64,000 bases of DNA from Roseovarius sp. (GTDB taxonomy: Bacteria > Pseudomonadota > Alphaproteobacteria > Rhodobacterales > Rhodobacteraceae): positions 1-64,000 of the forward strand of contig NZ_JALUXE010000008.1 in the NCBI RefSeq assembly GCF_027019125.1, read 5' to 3'. A program made the position numbers and the translations under genes. Numbering within the stretch: the first letter of the stretch is position 1; every line of letters starts with the position of its first letter. Below are positions 1-10,051 of the stretch, piece by piece. A model generated the notes under the pieces. The model was not told the DNA's origin and made no database searches. It saw only the letters and a list, made by a program, of their open reading frames with translations.

Positions 1-24
1 GGCAATATCGGTATTGTTCTTCAT
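1..24 (-). CDS. 5' end of an unidentified gene leaving at the left edge
   Basis: On the minus strand an ATG is preceded by a good ribosome binding site (GGGAGA, 7 bases upstream) and followed by eight open codons (MKNNTDIA) before the window ends. Too little is present to name the protein. It sits next to a broken radC and repeated TTATGTG motifs, so a transposase of an element inserted in radC is a reasonable guess, but this is inference. The bases between this start and the TTATGTG repeats (about 25-253) hold no gene I can support. Confidence 0.4.
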
Positions 25-253
25 GGTGTGATCTCCCTGGCGGTTGCTGCCGCCGGTTGGGTGCGTTCAAGTTCACCCGGAGATTACGCCACCTTCAAAT
101 TTCCACCACCTTCGCGACACGACCTCGATCTGCGGCCCAAGCCACTGGGCTCTAATACGGTCGATCACCATGAGCGACCTGAAATGGCGTTCCAACATGA
201 CAAGCATCCTTCTGGAAAATGACAGGTGCAGTCATGTTGCACGGCGAGCACCG

Positions 254-319
254 TTATGTGTCCGACTTCGGTCCACAAGCCATTGAAAGAGCAACCGATC
301 TTGACGGCAGGACACATAA
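254..319. repeat. Inverted repeat pair TTATGTGTCC / GGACACATAA
   Basis: A perfect 10-bp inverted repeat (254-263 and 310-319) has arms 46 bp apart. The core TTATGTG/CACATAA recurs twice more in the palindrome just to the right. Several copies of one short motif beside an interrupted gene suggest a mobile-element end. The motif could also fold as a long-loop hairpin. I do not recognise the element family. Confidence 0.6.
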
Positions 320-336
320 GAAAACGGGGCACAAAA

Positions 337-368
337 GATCCATTATGTGGCGCGCCACATAATGGATC
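337..368. repeat. 32-bp perfect palindrome at the radC break point
   Basis: The sequence reads identically on both strands from GATCCATTATGTGG to its mirror, centred between 352 and 353 on GGCGCGCC. Similarity to RadC ends inside it: the last RadC-like codon is the His of ALILIH at 362-364, where normal RadC would continue NHPSGDP. The palindrome also contains two further TTATGTG-type motifs. It could be a recombination or insertion junction of an element lying to the left. Confidence 0.85.
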
Positions 369-1012
369 AGAATGAGCGCACTGGCGTTGAGATGCAGCGC
401 GCGTTTGACCACCTCACGCGGATAGACCGGCACATGATCCACGGTGCCGCGCGCCTGTTCTTCATCCGCGATGAGGATATTCTTGCGGTCCAGATAAAAC
501 ACGCGGAACTGCTCGATCTCGGCATGGGCCATGGTGGTGTGGCAATAGTCGAGCAAAGCGTCCCAAGAGGAAATGACCTGCCGCCGCAGCACGCGGGCAC
601 GAGCCAGGCGATGCGCCGCAGCTTCGACGATCTTGAGTTCCGTCGCTACCGCCTCGCCCACGCCGGGCAGCGCAACAAGCCGGTCCAGCGGTGCAGATAT
701 GACCCCGTTGAAATCCCCGAATTGTGCCAGCAGTGCATGTGCCAACGGCTTCACATCGCGTCGGGGAATGGCGCGAAAAAGCACCAGTTCCAGGAGCTCG
801 TAATCCGGCATTGCGGCAGAACCGCCGTCAAGAAAGCGGGTGCGCAGGCGCGTGCGGTGATCCCGAATGTATGAGGGCAGTTTTTCGCCCCCCGATACCT
901 CTGCCGTGTCGCAGGCAAAGAGGGGGAGGGGCATGTCGGAGAAGGCGCGGTGTTTGCTCATGCGCCCACCCTGCCGCAAGAGCCTTAGCAAGAGGTTAAC
1001 GTCCGCAGCAAA

Positions 1013-1045
1013 ATTGAAAAAACCCGGCCTTCGCAGACCGGGTTT
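1013..1045 (-). terminator. Intrinsic terminator of dnaK-dnaJ
   Basis: On the minus strand an 8-bp stem, AAACCCGG / CCGGGTTT, with a 10-base loop is followed by a run of T residues. It starts 4 bases after the dnaJ stop codon, so it ends the dnaKJ transcript before radC. Confidence 0.9.
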
Positions 1046-1048
1046 GCC

Positions 1049-2206
1049 TTAGCTCTTCATCGAGTCCCAGAAACTTCGGACCGATGAGAAGAAGCTCTTG
1101 CTCTCGGGGCTGTTATCCTCGCTCAGCGCCTCGAACTCGCGCAAGAGTTCGGTCTGCCGGGCGGTGAGATTGACAGGCGTTTCCACCGCCATCTCGATGA
1201 ACATGTCGCCGGGCGCCCCGCCACGCAGCGCGGGCATCCCCTTGCCGCGCAGGCGCATCTGCCGACCGGATTGCGATCCCGGCGGGATCTTGACCCGGCT
1301 GCGGCCGCCGTCGATGGTGGGCACTTCGATATCGCCCCCCAAGGCTGCCTTGGTCATGGACACCGGAACGCGGCAAAAGAGGTTGGTTTCCTCGCGCTCG
1401 AACAGTTCATGCTTGGCCACTTCGATGAAGATATAAAGGTCGCCTGCCGGACCGCCACGCATGCCCGCTTCGCCCTCACCCGCAAGGCGGATGCGGGTGC
1501 CGGTTTCCACCCCGGCGGGGATGTTGACCGAGAGCGCGCGATCCTTTTGCACGCGGCCCTGTCCCTGACAGCTCTTGCAGGGGTTCTTGATGATCTGACC
1601 CAGACCGCCACAGGTGGGGCATGTCCGCTCGACGGTGAAGAAGCCCTGTTGCGCACGCACCTTGCCCATGCCTGAACAGGTGGGGCAAGTGCTGGGCTGT
1701 GCGCCACCTTCGGCCCCAGAGCCCTCGCAGGCGTCACAGGGCACCGCAGAGGGCACCTTGATCGTCTTTTGCAGGCCGGCATAGGCCTCTTCCAGCGTCA
1801 CGCGAAGGTTATAGCGCAGGTCGGCACCACGGGCCGCGCGTTGACGTCCGCCGCCACGCCCGCCACCCATGAAATCGCCGAACAGGTCATCGAACACATC
1901 CGAGAAGGCAGAGGCGAAATCACCCTGACCTGCGCCTCCGCCAAAGCCACCCGGACGCGCACCACCACCGCCCATGCCACCCTCAAACGCCGCATGACCG
2001 AAACGATCATAAGCCGCCTTCTTGTCCGGGTCTTTGAGCACGTCATATGCCTCTCCCGCCTCTTTGAACTGGCGTTCAGAGTCGGGGTTGTCGGCGTTGC
2101 GGTCGGGATGCAGTTCCTTGGCCTTCTTGCGATAGGCCTTCTTTATGTCGTCGGCCGAGGCGCCCTTGGACAGCCCGAGCACTTCGTAATAGTCACGTTT
2201 GGCCAT
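1049..2206 (-). CDS. dnaJ: Chaperone DnaJ
   Basis: Class I DnaJ (Hsp40), 385 residues, the usual length. It stimulates DnaK ATPase and delivers unfolded clients in the cytosol. Domains in order: J-domain (residues 1-70) with the HPD motif (KELHPDRN) that contacts DnaK; a Gly/Phe-rich linker (about 75-125); a zinc-finger domain with four CxxCxGxG repeats ([32 protein letters not shown]); and the C-terminal substrate-binding domains. The start has a strong AAGGAG site. It lies 78 bp downstream of dnaK, with a hairpin in the gap and a terminator right after its stop, so it is the second gene of a heat-shock operon. Confidence 0.98.
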   Translation of the reverse strand: MAKRDYYEVLGLSKGASADDIKKAYRKKAKELHPDRNADNPDSERQFKEAGEAYDVLKDPDKKAAYDRFGHAAFEGGMGGGGARPGGFGGGAGQGDFASAFSDVFDDLFGDFMGGGRGGGRQRAARGADLRYNLRVTLEEAYAGLQKTIKVPSAVPCDACEGSGAEGGAQPSTCPTCSGMGKVRAQQGFFTVERTCPTCGGLGQIIKNPCKSCQGQGRVQKDRALSVNIPAGVETGTRIRLAGEGEAGMRGGPAGDLYIFIEVAKHELFEREETNLFCRVPVSMTKAALGGDIEVPTIDGGRSRVKIPPGSQSGRQMRLRGKGMPALRGGAPGDMFIEMAVETPVNLTARQTELLREFEALSEDNSPESKSFFSSVRSFWDSMKS

Positions 2207-2233
2207 CGGGGATCTCCTTGGTTTAACCCTGTC

Positions 2234-2266
2234 GGGACCGGTCCGGTGCAGTCCCGGATCGGTCCC
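2234..2266 (-). promoter_or_regulatory. Intergenic stem-loop between dnaK and dnaJ
   Basis: GGGACCG pairs with CGGTCCC and, inside it, CCGG pairs with CCGG, giving a 13-position stem with one 2-base mismatch and a 7-base loop. No T-run follows on the minus strand, so it is not a normal intrinsic terminator. An mRNA-stabilising or processing element that sets the dnaK:dnaJ ratio is likely, by inference. Confidence 0.6.
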
Positions 2267-2284
2267 AGTAGGTCAAGACGGGCC

Positions 2285-4192
<1,908 letters not shown>

Positions 4193-4303
4193 GTTGTTCG
4201 ATCCCTTCTACTTAGGCGATGTGACAGAGGCCCGACCCGTTCCGGCATCCGGCCCCCGGTGGATAACAGGTCAGTCAGTGACATGACCTGCGTTTCCGGG
4301 CGT

Positions 4304-4332
4304 ATATAGGCAGGGGATTGTGCCCCTGCAAG
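4304..4332 (-). promoter_or_regulatory. RpoH (sigma-32) type heat-shock promoter of dnaKJ
   Basis: The minus strand carries CTTG (4329-4332), an 18-base spacer, then CCTATAT (4304-4310), a close match to the alphaproteobacterial sigma-32 pattern. The spacer contains a 7-bp inverted repeat, GCAGGGG / CCCCTGC, on either side of 6 bases. The predicted start point is near 4297, which leaves a leader of about 105 bases before dnaK. Confidence 0.75.
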
Positions 4333-4401
4333 CGGTGGCTGCGGGGCAATTCCTCGAATTTGGTCCGAATTGGGGCTGTCCGGCACAAAAGGAGACAGAG
4401 G

Positions 4402-5010
4402 ATGCCAGAGCCCACGCTGATCTTGCGGGATGTCGCGATCTACAAGGGGTGGCTCGATCTTGGGAAGCAGGCGACGCTGGTCGCCGCTTTGCGTGATGTC
4501 GTGGCGCGTGCACCGCTCTTTCAGCCCGTAACGCCCACAGGCCGCGCGATGAGCGTACGCATGACATCGGCAGGTCGCTATGGCTGGATCAGTGACCGGA
4601 ATGGCTATCGCTACGCGCCCAACCACCCCGGCGGAATGGGCTGGCCTCCGATTCCCGAGCCCGTACTGGCAATCTGGCGCGCCTTGGTTGGCGAAACGCG
4701 CCTGCCCGATTGCTGTTTGATCAACCTTTACACAACAGAGGCGCGCATGGGGCTCCATCAGGATCGCGACGAGGCCGATTTCAGTTGGCCGGTGCTGTCG
4801 GTCTCTTTGGGGGACGACGCGCTCTTTCGCATCGGCAATCTGACCCGTGGGGGCAAGACCGAATCGATCTGGCTCAATTCCGGCGATGTTGTGGTGATGG
4901 GCGGCGCTGCGCGGCTCGTCTATCACGGGATAGATCGGATCAGACCCGGCAGTTCCAGCCTGTTGCGCGGGGGCGGTCGGATCAACCTGACCTGTCGCGT
5001 GGTGACTTGA
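4402..5010 (+). CDS. alkB: AlkB-like Fe(II)/2-oxoglutarate-dependent DNA repair dioxygenase
   Basis: Oxidative demethylase that removes alkyl lesions such as 1-methyladenine and 3-methylcytosine from DNA. The 202-residue protein has the full facial triad, His119-x-Asp121 (LHQDRDE) and His175 (VYHGIDR), and the two arginines that bind 2-oxoglutarate in RINLTCR (Arg193, Arg199), at the spacing seen in E. coli AlkB. Start chosen at the ATG 8 bases after GGAG; the reading frame stays open upstream but without similarity. Divergent from dnaK. No ada gene is nearby, so its regulation cannot be read from context. Confidence 0.93.
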   Translation: MPEPTLILRDVAIYKGWLDLGKQATLVAALRDVVARAPLFQPVTPTGRAMSVRMTSAGRYGWISDRNGYRYAPNHPGGMGWPPIPEPVLAIWRALVGETRLPDCCLINLYTTEARMGLHQDRDEADFSWPVLSVSLGDDALFRIGNLTRGGKTESIWLNSGDVVVMGGAARLVYHGIDRIRPGSSSLLRGGGRINLTCRVVT

Positions 5011-5034
5011 TGCCATTCTGGCAGAGCGGGCATG

Positions 5035-5067
5035 AAAAAGGCCTTGTCCGCAAGCCAGCGGACAAGA
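5035..5067 (-). terminator. Intrinsic terminator after the DUF465 gene
   Basis: A perfect 9-bp stem, CTTGTCCGC / GCGGACAAG, with a 6-base loop (5043-5066) is followed on the minus strand by GGCCTTTTTC. It closes the minus-strand transcript, and its hairpin may also end alkB on the other strand. Confidence 0.85.
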
Positions 5068-5091
5068 CCCGTGATAAGAGATCCGGCGCTG

Positions 5092-5262
5092 TCAGGCGCT
5101 GACAGAAAGGCGCTCGATCTCTTCCTTGATCTTGAGTTTCTGCTTCTTCAGGTCAGCGATTTCCAGCGTACTGCTGCCCGGCGCGCGCTGCGCCCGTTCC
5201 ACTTGTTCCGAGAGCGCGAGATGTTTCTTCTTCAGTTCCTCGATATGCGAACTCAAGCTCAT
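5092..5262 (-). CDS. DUF465 (YdcH-like) small coiled-coil protein
   Basis: A 56-residue highly charged helical protein (MSLSSHIEELKKKHLALSEQ... LKKQKLKIKEEIERLSV) typical of the DUF465 family, whose function is unknown. The ATG at 5262 is used because it follows GGAGA (10 bases upstream) and begins the family similarity. It is read on its own before a strong terminator. It is predicted to form a helical hairpin. Confidence 0.88.
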   Translation of the reverse strand: MSLSSHIEELKKKHLALSEQVERAQRAPGSSTLEIADLKKQKLKIKEEIERLSVSA

Positions 5263-5384
5263 GGGCAGTCTCCTCTGTGGTGTGGATGTGTCTGTTCGAC
5301 ATGGGAAGTGCACCACATTTTTACAATACTGTCACGCTGCACCTGCAAACTGCGCGGCCCTTTGCCTGCGGCATTTTAGGTAAA

Positions 5385-6170
5385 TCAGGCAGGGAATGGA
5401 AGCGCTGCCGCCTTCCTGAGCACATCAGAGGTGGCGGAGGTGTAATCTTCTCCATCCTGTCCGTGATTCTCGCCGGTGTGCAGAAGCCAGCCATCGTGCA
5501 GCCGCAGTGCTGCGCGTCCGTTCTTGCGCCCCCGAACCAGAATCAGTCGTGCGGCACGGCCCCGGCGCGGTATCAGCGGCAGAATCTCGATGCTGCCCAG
5601 ATGTGCCACCATCGCCGCGAGCAGATCCGGCAGTCGCTCTGCCCTCTGAATGAAGGTCACTGTGCCCCCCGCGCGCGTGCGCCGTGCTGCGGCGCGCACC
5701 CAGTCCGCCAGCGGTAGCGCCTCGCCCATCGCCCGCTCGCGGCCGGCATCCTCGGCGGCGGTGCTGTGGCTTCGGTCGAAATAGGGAGGGTTGGCGATCA
5801 CGTGATCGAACTGCTGCGCGCGCAGGGCGGCGGGCATGTCGGCAATGTCACCCTCTGTTACCTCGAGTGACAGACTGTTGGCCGCAGAGTTTCGGAGCGC
5901 GAGGGCCACATAGGCGGGCTGAATCTCCAGCCCCGCAAGCACGACGCCCGGCACCCGCGCCGCAACGCAAAGCGCGGCGATTCCCGATCCGCACCCCAGA
6001 TCAAGCAGGCTCTGACCCGCCCGGGCTGGCACGCTGGCTGCCAACAGAACCGGATCAATCCCGGCACGATAACCTGTCCTTGGTTGCGCAATCCGCAGAC
6101 GGCCCCCCAAAAAGGCGTCGTGGCTCAGGTCTTCCTCGGCAAAGGGCTCAGTCCTCAAGCGAGAACCCAT
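5385..6170 (-). CDS. tRNA1(Val) A37 N6-methyltransferase-like (TrmN6/YfiC family)
   Basis: SAM-dependent methyltransferase, 261 residues. The Rossmann motif I is LLDLGCGSGIAALCVA (about 55-70), and the N6-adenine signature NPPYF is about residue 127, typical of the YfiC/TrmN6 group that modifies A37 of tRNA1(Val). The RNA substrate is inferred from the family; the NPPY motif supports only amino methylation of a base. Its ATG lies 23 bp inside the end of the upstream DUF2007 gene, so the two are co-transcribed and probably translationally coupled. Confidence 0.8.
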   Translation of the reverse strand: MGSRLRTEPFAEEDLSHDAFLGGRLRIAQPRTGYRAGIDPVLLAASVPARAGQSLLDLGCGSGIAALCVAARVPGVVLAGLEIQPAYVALALRNSAANSLSLEVTEGDIADMPAALRAQQFDHVIANPPYFDRSHSTAAEDAGRERAMGEALPLADWVRAAARRTRAGGTVTFIQRAERLPDLLAAMVAHLGSIEILPLIPRRGRAARLILVRGRKNGRAALRLHDGWLLHTGENHGQDGEDYTSATSDVLRKAAALPFPA

Positions 6171-6363
6171 TGTCTATGAGCGTGATCCGCGCGTCCTCAT
6201 AATCCTCATTGGCGACCATCAGGCGCCGTGGAAAGACCCCGATCGAGCCCTCAAGGATGCTCATGTTTACGTCCATTTCAAAGCAGTCTATACCCTCGCC
6301 CTGAAGAAGAGCCTGAGCAAAGGCGATGGACGCAATGTCATTGGTTCGCAAAAGCTGTTTCAT
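6148..6363 (-). CDS. DUF2007 domain protein
   Basis: A 71-residue protein (MKQLLRTNDIASIAFAQALL...) of the DUF2007 family, annotated elsewhere as putative signal-transducing; the true function is unknown. The pattern of an early Leu-rich helix, a central acidic segment (GIDCFEMDVNMSI) and FPRRLMV is typical. It overlaps the following methyltransferase by 23 bp and is divergent from the polyprenyl synthase gene, with only 56 bp between the starts, so the two promoters must be very compact. Confidence 0.85.
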   Translation of the reverse strand: MKQLLRTNDIASIAFAQALLQGEGIDCFEMDVNMSILEGSIGVFPRRLMVANEDYEDARITLIDNGFSLED

Positions 6364-6419
6364 GGGCCATAGATAAGAGCAGGGCGCGCACTATGTCGAG
6401 CCATGTTGACGGGGGACTT

Positions 6420-7421
6420 ATGGGATTGGATGAAATCGCCACGAAACCGCACGAACAATTGGCCGCGCATCTTGCGGTCAAGATGGATGCGGTCAATCTC
6501 TTGATCCGCGAGCGGATGGCGTCGCGCCATGCACCGCGCATCCCGCAAGTGACCGCGCATCTGGTCGAGGCAGGGGGCAAGCGCCTGCGCCCCATGCTGG
6601 TTCTCGCGACAGCGGATCTGTGCGGTTACGATGGTCCTTTCGACGTGCATCTGGCGGCGACGGTTGAGTTCATTCACACGGCCACGCTTCTGCATGATGA
6701 CGTGGTGGATGAGAGCGCTCAGCGGCGCGGGCGCCCCACCGCCAACCTGCTTTGGGACAATAAATCCAGCGTTCTGGTCGGCGACTATCTTTTCGCCCGT
6801 GCTTTTCAGTTGATGGTCGAGCCCGGATCGCTCCGGGTTCTCGACATTCTCTCCAACGCCTCGGCTACGATTGCCGAGGGCGAGGTGCTGCAACTGAGCG
6901 CGGCGCAAGACCTGGCAACGACCGAGGAAATCTACCTCCAAGTGGTGCGCGGCAAGACTGCGGCGCTCTTTTCTGCCGCGACCGAAGTGGGGGGCGTGAT
7001 TGCGGGCGCGCCAGAGGATCACGTCAAGGCGCTCTTCGAGTATGGCGATGCGCTCGGGATTGCCTTTCAGATCGTCGATGACCTGCTTGATTATCAGGGC
7101 GACGTCAAATCCACCGGCAAGAACGTCGGTGATGATTTCCGCGAGCGCAAACTGACCCTGCCGGTGATCAAGGCGGTGGCAGCAGCCAATGCCGAAGAGC
7201 GCGCTTTCTGGAAACGCACCATCGAAAAGGGCGATCAACAAGAGGGCGATCTGGAGCACGCCTTGACGCTGATGCAGTCACATGGCGCCTTGGAGCAAAC
7301 CCGCAGCGAGGCTCTGAATTGGGCCGGCCGGGCACGCGCGGCGATTGCGGTGTTGCCGGATCATCCGGTGCGGCGCATGCTTGATGCGCTTGCTGGCTAT
7401 GTGGTGGCGCGGATCAGCTAA
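6420..7421 (+). CDS. ispB: Long-chain trans-polyprenyl diphosphate synthase (octa-/decaprenyl)
   Basis: Makes the polyprenyl side chain of ubiquinone from FPP/GPP and IPP. The 333-residue protein has the first Asp-rich motif in LLHDDVVDESAQRRGRP (Asp93) and the second in IVDDLLDYQGD, with the KLTLP stretch of class I prenyl synthases after it. The chain length (8 or 10 units) cannot be read here; decaprenyl is usual in this family. The ATG at 6420 has GGGGGA 5 bases upstream; an alternative ATG at 6393 would add 9 residues. Its last 8 bp overlap the convergent ispE, another isoprenoid gene. Confidence 0.92.
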   Translation: MGLDEIATKPHEQLAAHLAVKMDAVNLLIRERMASRHAPRIPQVTAHLVEAGGKRLRPMLVLATADLCGYDGPFDVHLAATVEFIHTATLLHDDVVDESAQRRGRPTANLLWDNKSSVLVGDYLFARAFQLMVEPGSLRVLDILSNASATIAEGEVLQLSAAQDLATTEEIYLQVVRGKTAALFSAATEVGGVIAGAPEDHVKALFEYGDALGIAFQIVDDLLDYQGDVKSTGKNVGDDFRERKLTLPVIKAVAAANAEERAFWKRTIEKGDQQEGDLEHALTLMQSHGALEQTRSEALNWAGRARAAIAVLPDHPVRRMLDALAGYVVARIS

Positions 7422-8247
7422 GCCGCGTGGCCTGCACCCACCAACCGGGGTGGGCCGCGCGCAGCGCCTGCGCGGCGCGCGCGGCGGACGCGGCATCTGG
7501 ATAGAGCCCGAAACAGGTAGCGCCTGATCCCGACATCCGCGCAAGGGCACAGTGCCGGGTCGATGAAATCTCTTGCAGGACATTGGCCACCACCGGCGCT
7601 TCGGCAATCGCCGCAACTTGCAGGTCGTTGCGCTGTGCTTTGAGCCAGTTGATCAGACTGGCGGCGTCAGGCCAATCGGGCAAATGCGCGGGCATTGCGG
7701 GATTGGCGCGCTGCGCAAGCCTGCGAAAGATCGCTGGCGTCGAGACCGGCACGCCGGGATTGACCAGCACGGCATCAAGCGTGGGCAAGCCGTCCAAGGG
7801 CACGACCTCCTCGCCAATCCCGCGCATCCGCGCGGCGCGTGCAACGAGGCAAACCGGCACATCGGCCCCAAGCGCCGAGACATCGCTTGGCACCGGCTGA
7901 CGGCACATCTCCGAGAGCGCGCGCAGACAGGCCGCCGCATCGCTGGACCCGCCGCCAATGCCCGCTGCGGCTGGCAGATGCTTTTCGAGCGTTATCTCCG
8001 CGGTGATCCCCATCACTGCCGCCGCCCGCAGCACAAGGTTGTCAGCGCCCGTCGGCACACCCTTGGCCATCGGACCGGTCACGCTTAGCAGAGGTTCGGG
8101 CGCAAGTCGCAGGCGCAGGCGGTCGCCCACATCGGCAAAGACCACCAGGGAATCAAGCAGGTGGTAGCCATCTGGCCGACGCCCGGTGACATGCAATGAT
8201 ATGTTTATCTTGGCGGGGGCGAATCCGTCAGTTGCCATCTTTGACAA
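7414..8247 (-). CDS. ispE: 4-diphosphocytidyl-2-C-methyl-D-erythritol kinase IspE
   Basis: GHMP-family kinase of the MEP pathway; it phosphorylates CDP-methylerythritol on the 2-hydroxyl. The ATP-binding motif LPAAAGIGGGSSDAAA is about residue 89, the N-terminal APAKINISLHVTG is the family start, and MSGSGATCFG is near the C-terminus. Length 277, standard. The ATG at 8247 lies inside the end of the TPR gene; a second in-frame ATG at 8238 is equally possible. The MEP pathway supplies the IPP used by the convergently transcribed polyprenyl synthase. Confidence 0.95.
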   Translation of the reverse strand: MSKMATDGFAPAKINISLHVTGRRPDGYHLLDSLVVFADVGDRLRLRLAPEPLLSVTGPMAKGVPTGADNLVLRAAAVMGITAEITLEKHLPAAAGIGGGSSDAAACLRALSEMCRQPVPSDVSALGADVPVCLVARAARMRGIGEEVVPLDGLPTLDAVLVNPGVPVSTPAIFRRLAQRANPAMPAHLPDWPDAASLINWLKAQRNDLQVAAIAEAPVVANVLQEISSTRHCALARMSGSGATCFGLYPDAASAARAAQALRAAHPGWWVQATRLS

Positions 8248-9940
8248 GTTTCAGCGGCTCCGCGCCTTCGTCCTTCAGCACCTGATCGAGGCCGACTTCG
8301 AGCTTGCGTCGTACGCGCTCTGGCTCCAGGTCGGGCGAGGGTTCGCTTTCATTCAGGGACAATGCGCGTTTCCACTGAAACCGCGCCTCTACCTTGCGGC
8401 CCACAGCCCAGAGAACATCTCCAAGATGGTCATTGACCACCGGATCGGTCGGCATCAACTCGGCGGCGCGTTCCATCTGCACGATGGCCTCTTCATAGCG
8501 TCCAAGACGATAGAGCACCCATCCCAGACTATCGACGATATAGCCGCTGTCGGGCTGTGCCGCGACCGCGCGCTCGATCATGTTCAGCGCCTCATCCAGA
8601 TTGATCTGCTTTTCCACCATCGTGTAGCCGAGATAATTCAATACCTGCGGATGATCCGGATTCAGCTCCAATGCACGGCGAAAATCGGCTTCGGCCTCGG
8701 GCCAGTTGTCCAGCCGCTCGTGGCTGATGGCGCGGGCATAACGCACGAACCACTGATCGTTGCCCCGCGCCTGATAGATATCGAGCGCTTGGTCATAGGC
8801 CGGCACGGCGGCAGCAAAGTTCTCTTGTGACCGGTAGAGGTCGCCAATCGCTACATATACCTCCGCCAGGGTGGGATAGTCCTTCGTCAATTGCTCCAGC
8901 ACTTCGATCGCCGCGTCCTGTTTGCCTGCGCGGCGCAACACATCACTGCGACCGAGTTCCGCCAGATGATACGAGGGATGATCGCGCGGCACCTTCTTGT
9001 AGGCCTCGATGGCCAGATCGAAGCGCTCCAGATCCTCCAGCAGATCTGCGGCCATCAACACAGCGTCGACATGGGCGGGTTTGATCATCTCTGCCACGCG
9101 GGCATAGATCAGGACATATTCGTCATTGGCCTCTTGCATGAGCGCGCGACCGAGTGAGAAAAATACTTCGGCAACCCCGTCCGACGCGCTGTTGACCAGA
9201 TCGAATGGCACGCTCTCTCCCGCCGCGAGCCGCGCGCGGAGCGTTTCAATCTCGGGATCGAGATCGGTGCCGAACGTATCGTCAATGATGGTGACGGCGC
9301 GCTCGTGTTCTCCCAGTTGGCTCAGAACCTGAGACCAACCGATCACACCGCGCCGCGTGCGCTGAATGGGCCCGTCATCCTCGCCGCTGAACACCTTGTC
9401 CGCGCCTTCGAAATCCCCAACCGAGGCCAGCGCCAGCGCCTTGTGGTAAATCGCAAAGCTGCGCAATCCGCGCTCTTGCGCCACGGTATCGAATCGAGAC
9501 AGCGCCGACCTCATGTCGCCCTTGCCCAGATCGGCCCATGCCGAAATCATCCCATCCGCAAGATCGCCAACGCCACGCTTCTCTTCGATCCGTTTCAAGA
9601 GCGCATCCCATTGCCCTTTTCGCGTCTCGTCGGCAACAAGCGCCATCTGGCTTACCTGGCTTCGCAGCCCGTCCGCCTCGATTTTGCGTGCGACGGCAAC
9701 GGCGGGCTCCAGCTTGCCCAAGGCAAGATAGGCCACAGTCGCATTTTCAAGCAGCGCCGGATTGGATGGATCACGGGTGAGTGCCTGCGCATAATACTGG
9801 GCGGCGGCGGAAAAATCGCCCGTCGCGCGTGCTTGTTGCGCTGCAAGATAGGCCCCGGCGGATGGCTCTGCCGTGAGGGGCAGGGGCATGACCTGCAAAA
9901 TGGCGGTGAATGCAAGCGCCGTAAGGGGTCGATAGGTCAC
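8228..9940 (-). CDS. Secreted or periplasmic tetratricopeptide repeat protein
   Basis: About 570 residues with a GTG start (9940) after AAGGCAGG. An N-terminal signal peptide (TALAFTAILQVMPLPLTA) is followed by many TPR units through the whole length, for example FSAAAQYYAQALTRDPSNPALLENATVAYLA-type pairs and the clearest run near the C-terminus (AEADFRRALELNPDHPQVLN, EALNMIERAVAAQPDSGYIV, RYEEAIVQMERAAELMPTDP). It is probably a scaffold for envelope complexes; the partner is unknown. An ATG 84 bp further upstream would remove the signal peptide from the N-terminus and is less likely. It overlaps ispE by 20 bp, so the two are coupled. Confidence 0.85.
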   Translation of the reverse strand: MTYRPLTALAFTAILQVMPLPLTAEPSAGAYLAAQQARATGDFSAAAQYYAQALTRDPSNPALLENATVAYLALGKLEPAVAVARKIEADGLRSQVSQMALVADETRKGQWDALLKRIEEKRGVGDLADGMISAWADLGKGDMRSALSRFDTVAQERGLRSFAIYHKALALASVGDFEGADKVFSGEDDGPIQRTRRGVIGWSQVLSQLGEHERAVTIIDDTFGTDLDPEIETLRARLAAGESVPFDLVNSASDGVAEVFFSLGRALMQEANDEYVLIYARVAEMIKPAHVDAVLMAADLLEDLERFDLAIEAYKKVPRDHPSYHLAELGRSDVLRRAGKQDAAIEVLEQLTKDYPTLAEVYVAIGDLYRSQENFAAAVPAYDQALDIYQARGNDQWFVRYARAISHERLDNWPEAEADFRRALELNPDHPQVLNYLGYTMVEKQINLDEALNMIERAVAAQPDSGYIVDSLGWVLYRLGRYEEAIVQMERAAELMPTDPVVNDHLGDVLWAVGRKVEARFQWKRALSLNESEPSPDLEPERVRRKLEVGLDQVLKDEGAEPLKLVKDGN

Positions 9941-10051
9941 GCTGTCCTGCCTTTTATGGTCCGGTTCGATGCAAACGTAATATGCCCGCCCCCCCAAGGC
10001 AATGCGGCGCGGCACAATTGCCACGCCGCATTCCCGAACATCACGCTCTGC

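Larger units (their letters stand above)
254..961 (-). pseudogene. radC: radC, 3'-truncated (JAMM metalloprotease-like DNA repair family)
   Basis: The protein from MSKHRAFSD matches the RadC family: an N-terminal helix-hairpin-helix stretch (LPGVGEAVA, about residue 100) and the start of the MPN/JAMM domain (VYPREVVKRALHLNASALIL). After ALILIH the family would continue with the HxH...PSG...D metal site. Here the frame runs into unrelated residues (YVARHIMDLL...) and stops about 36 codons later. The metal-binding half is therefore missing, and the gene is almost certainly inactive. The ATG at 961 is chosen because similarity starts there; an upstream in-frame ATG exists at 991. Its 3' end points towards the probable mobile-element end at the left edge of the window. 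Confidence 0.85.

Noticed and set aside
28..286. Two short plus-strand open frames at the left edge.
   Set aside because: No ribosome site, overlapping each other and no family similarity; the minus-strand start at 24 is better supported.
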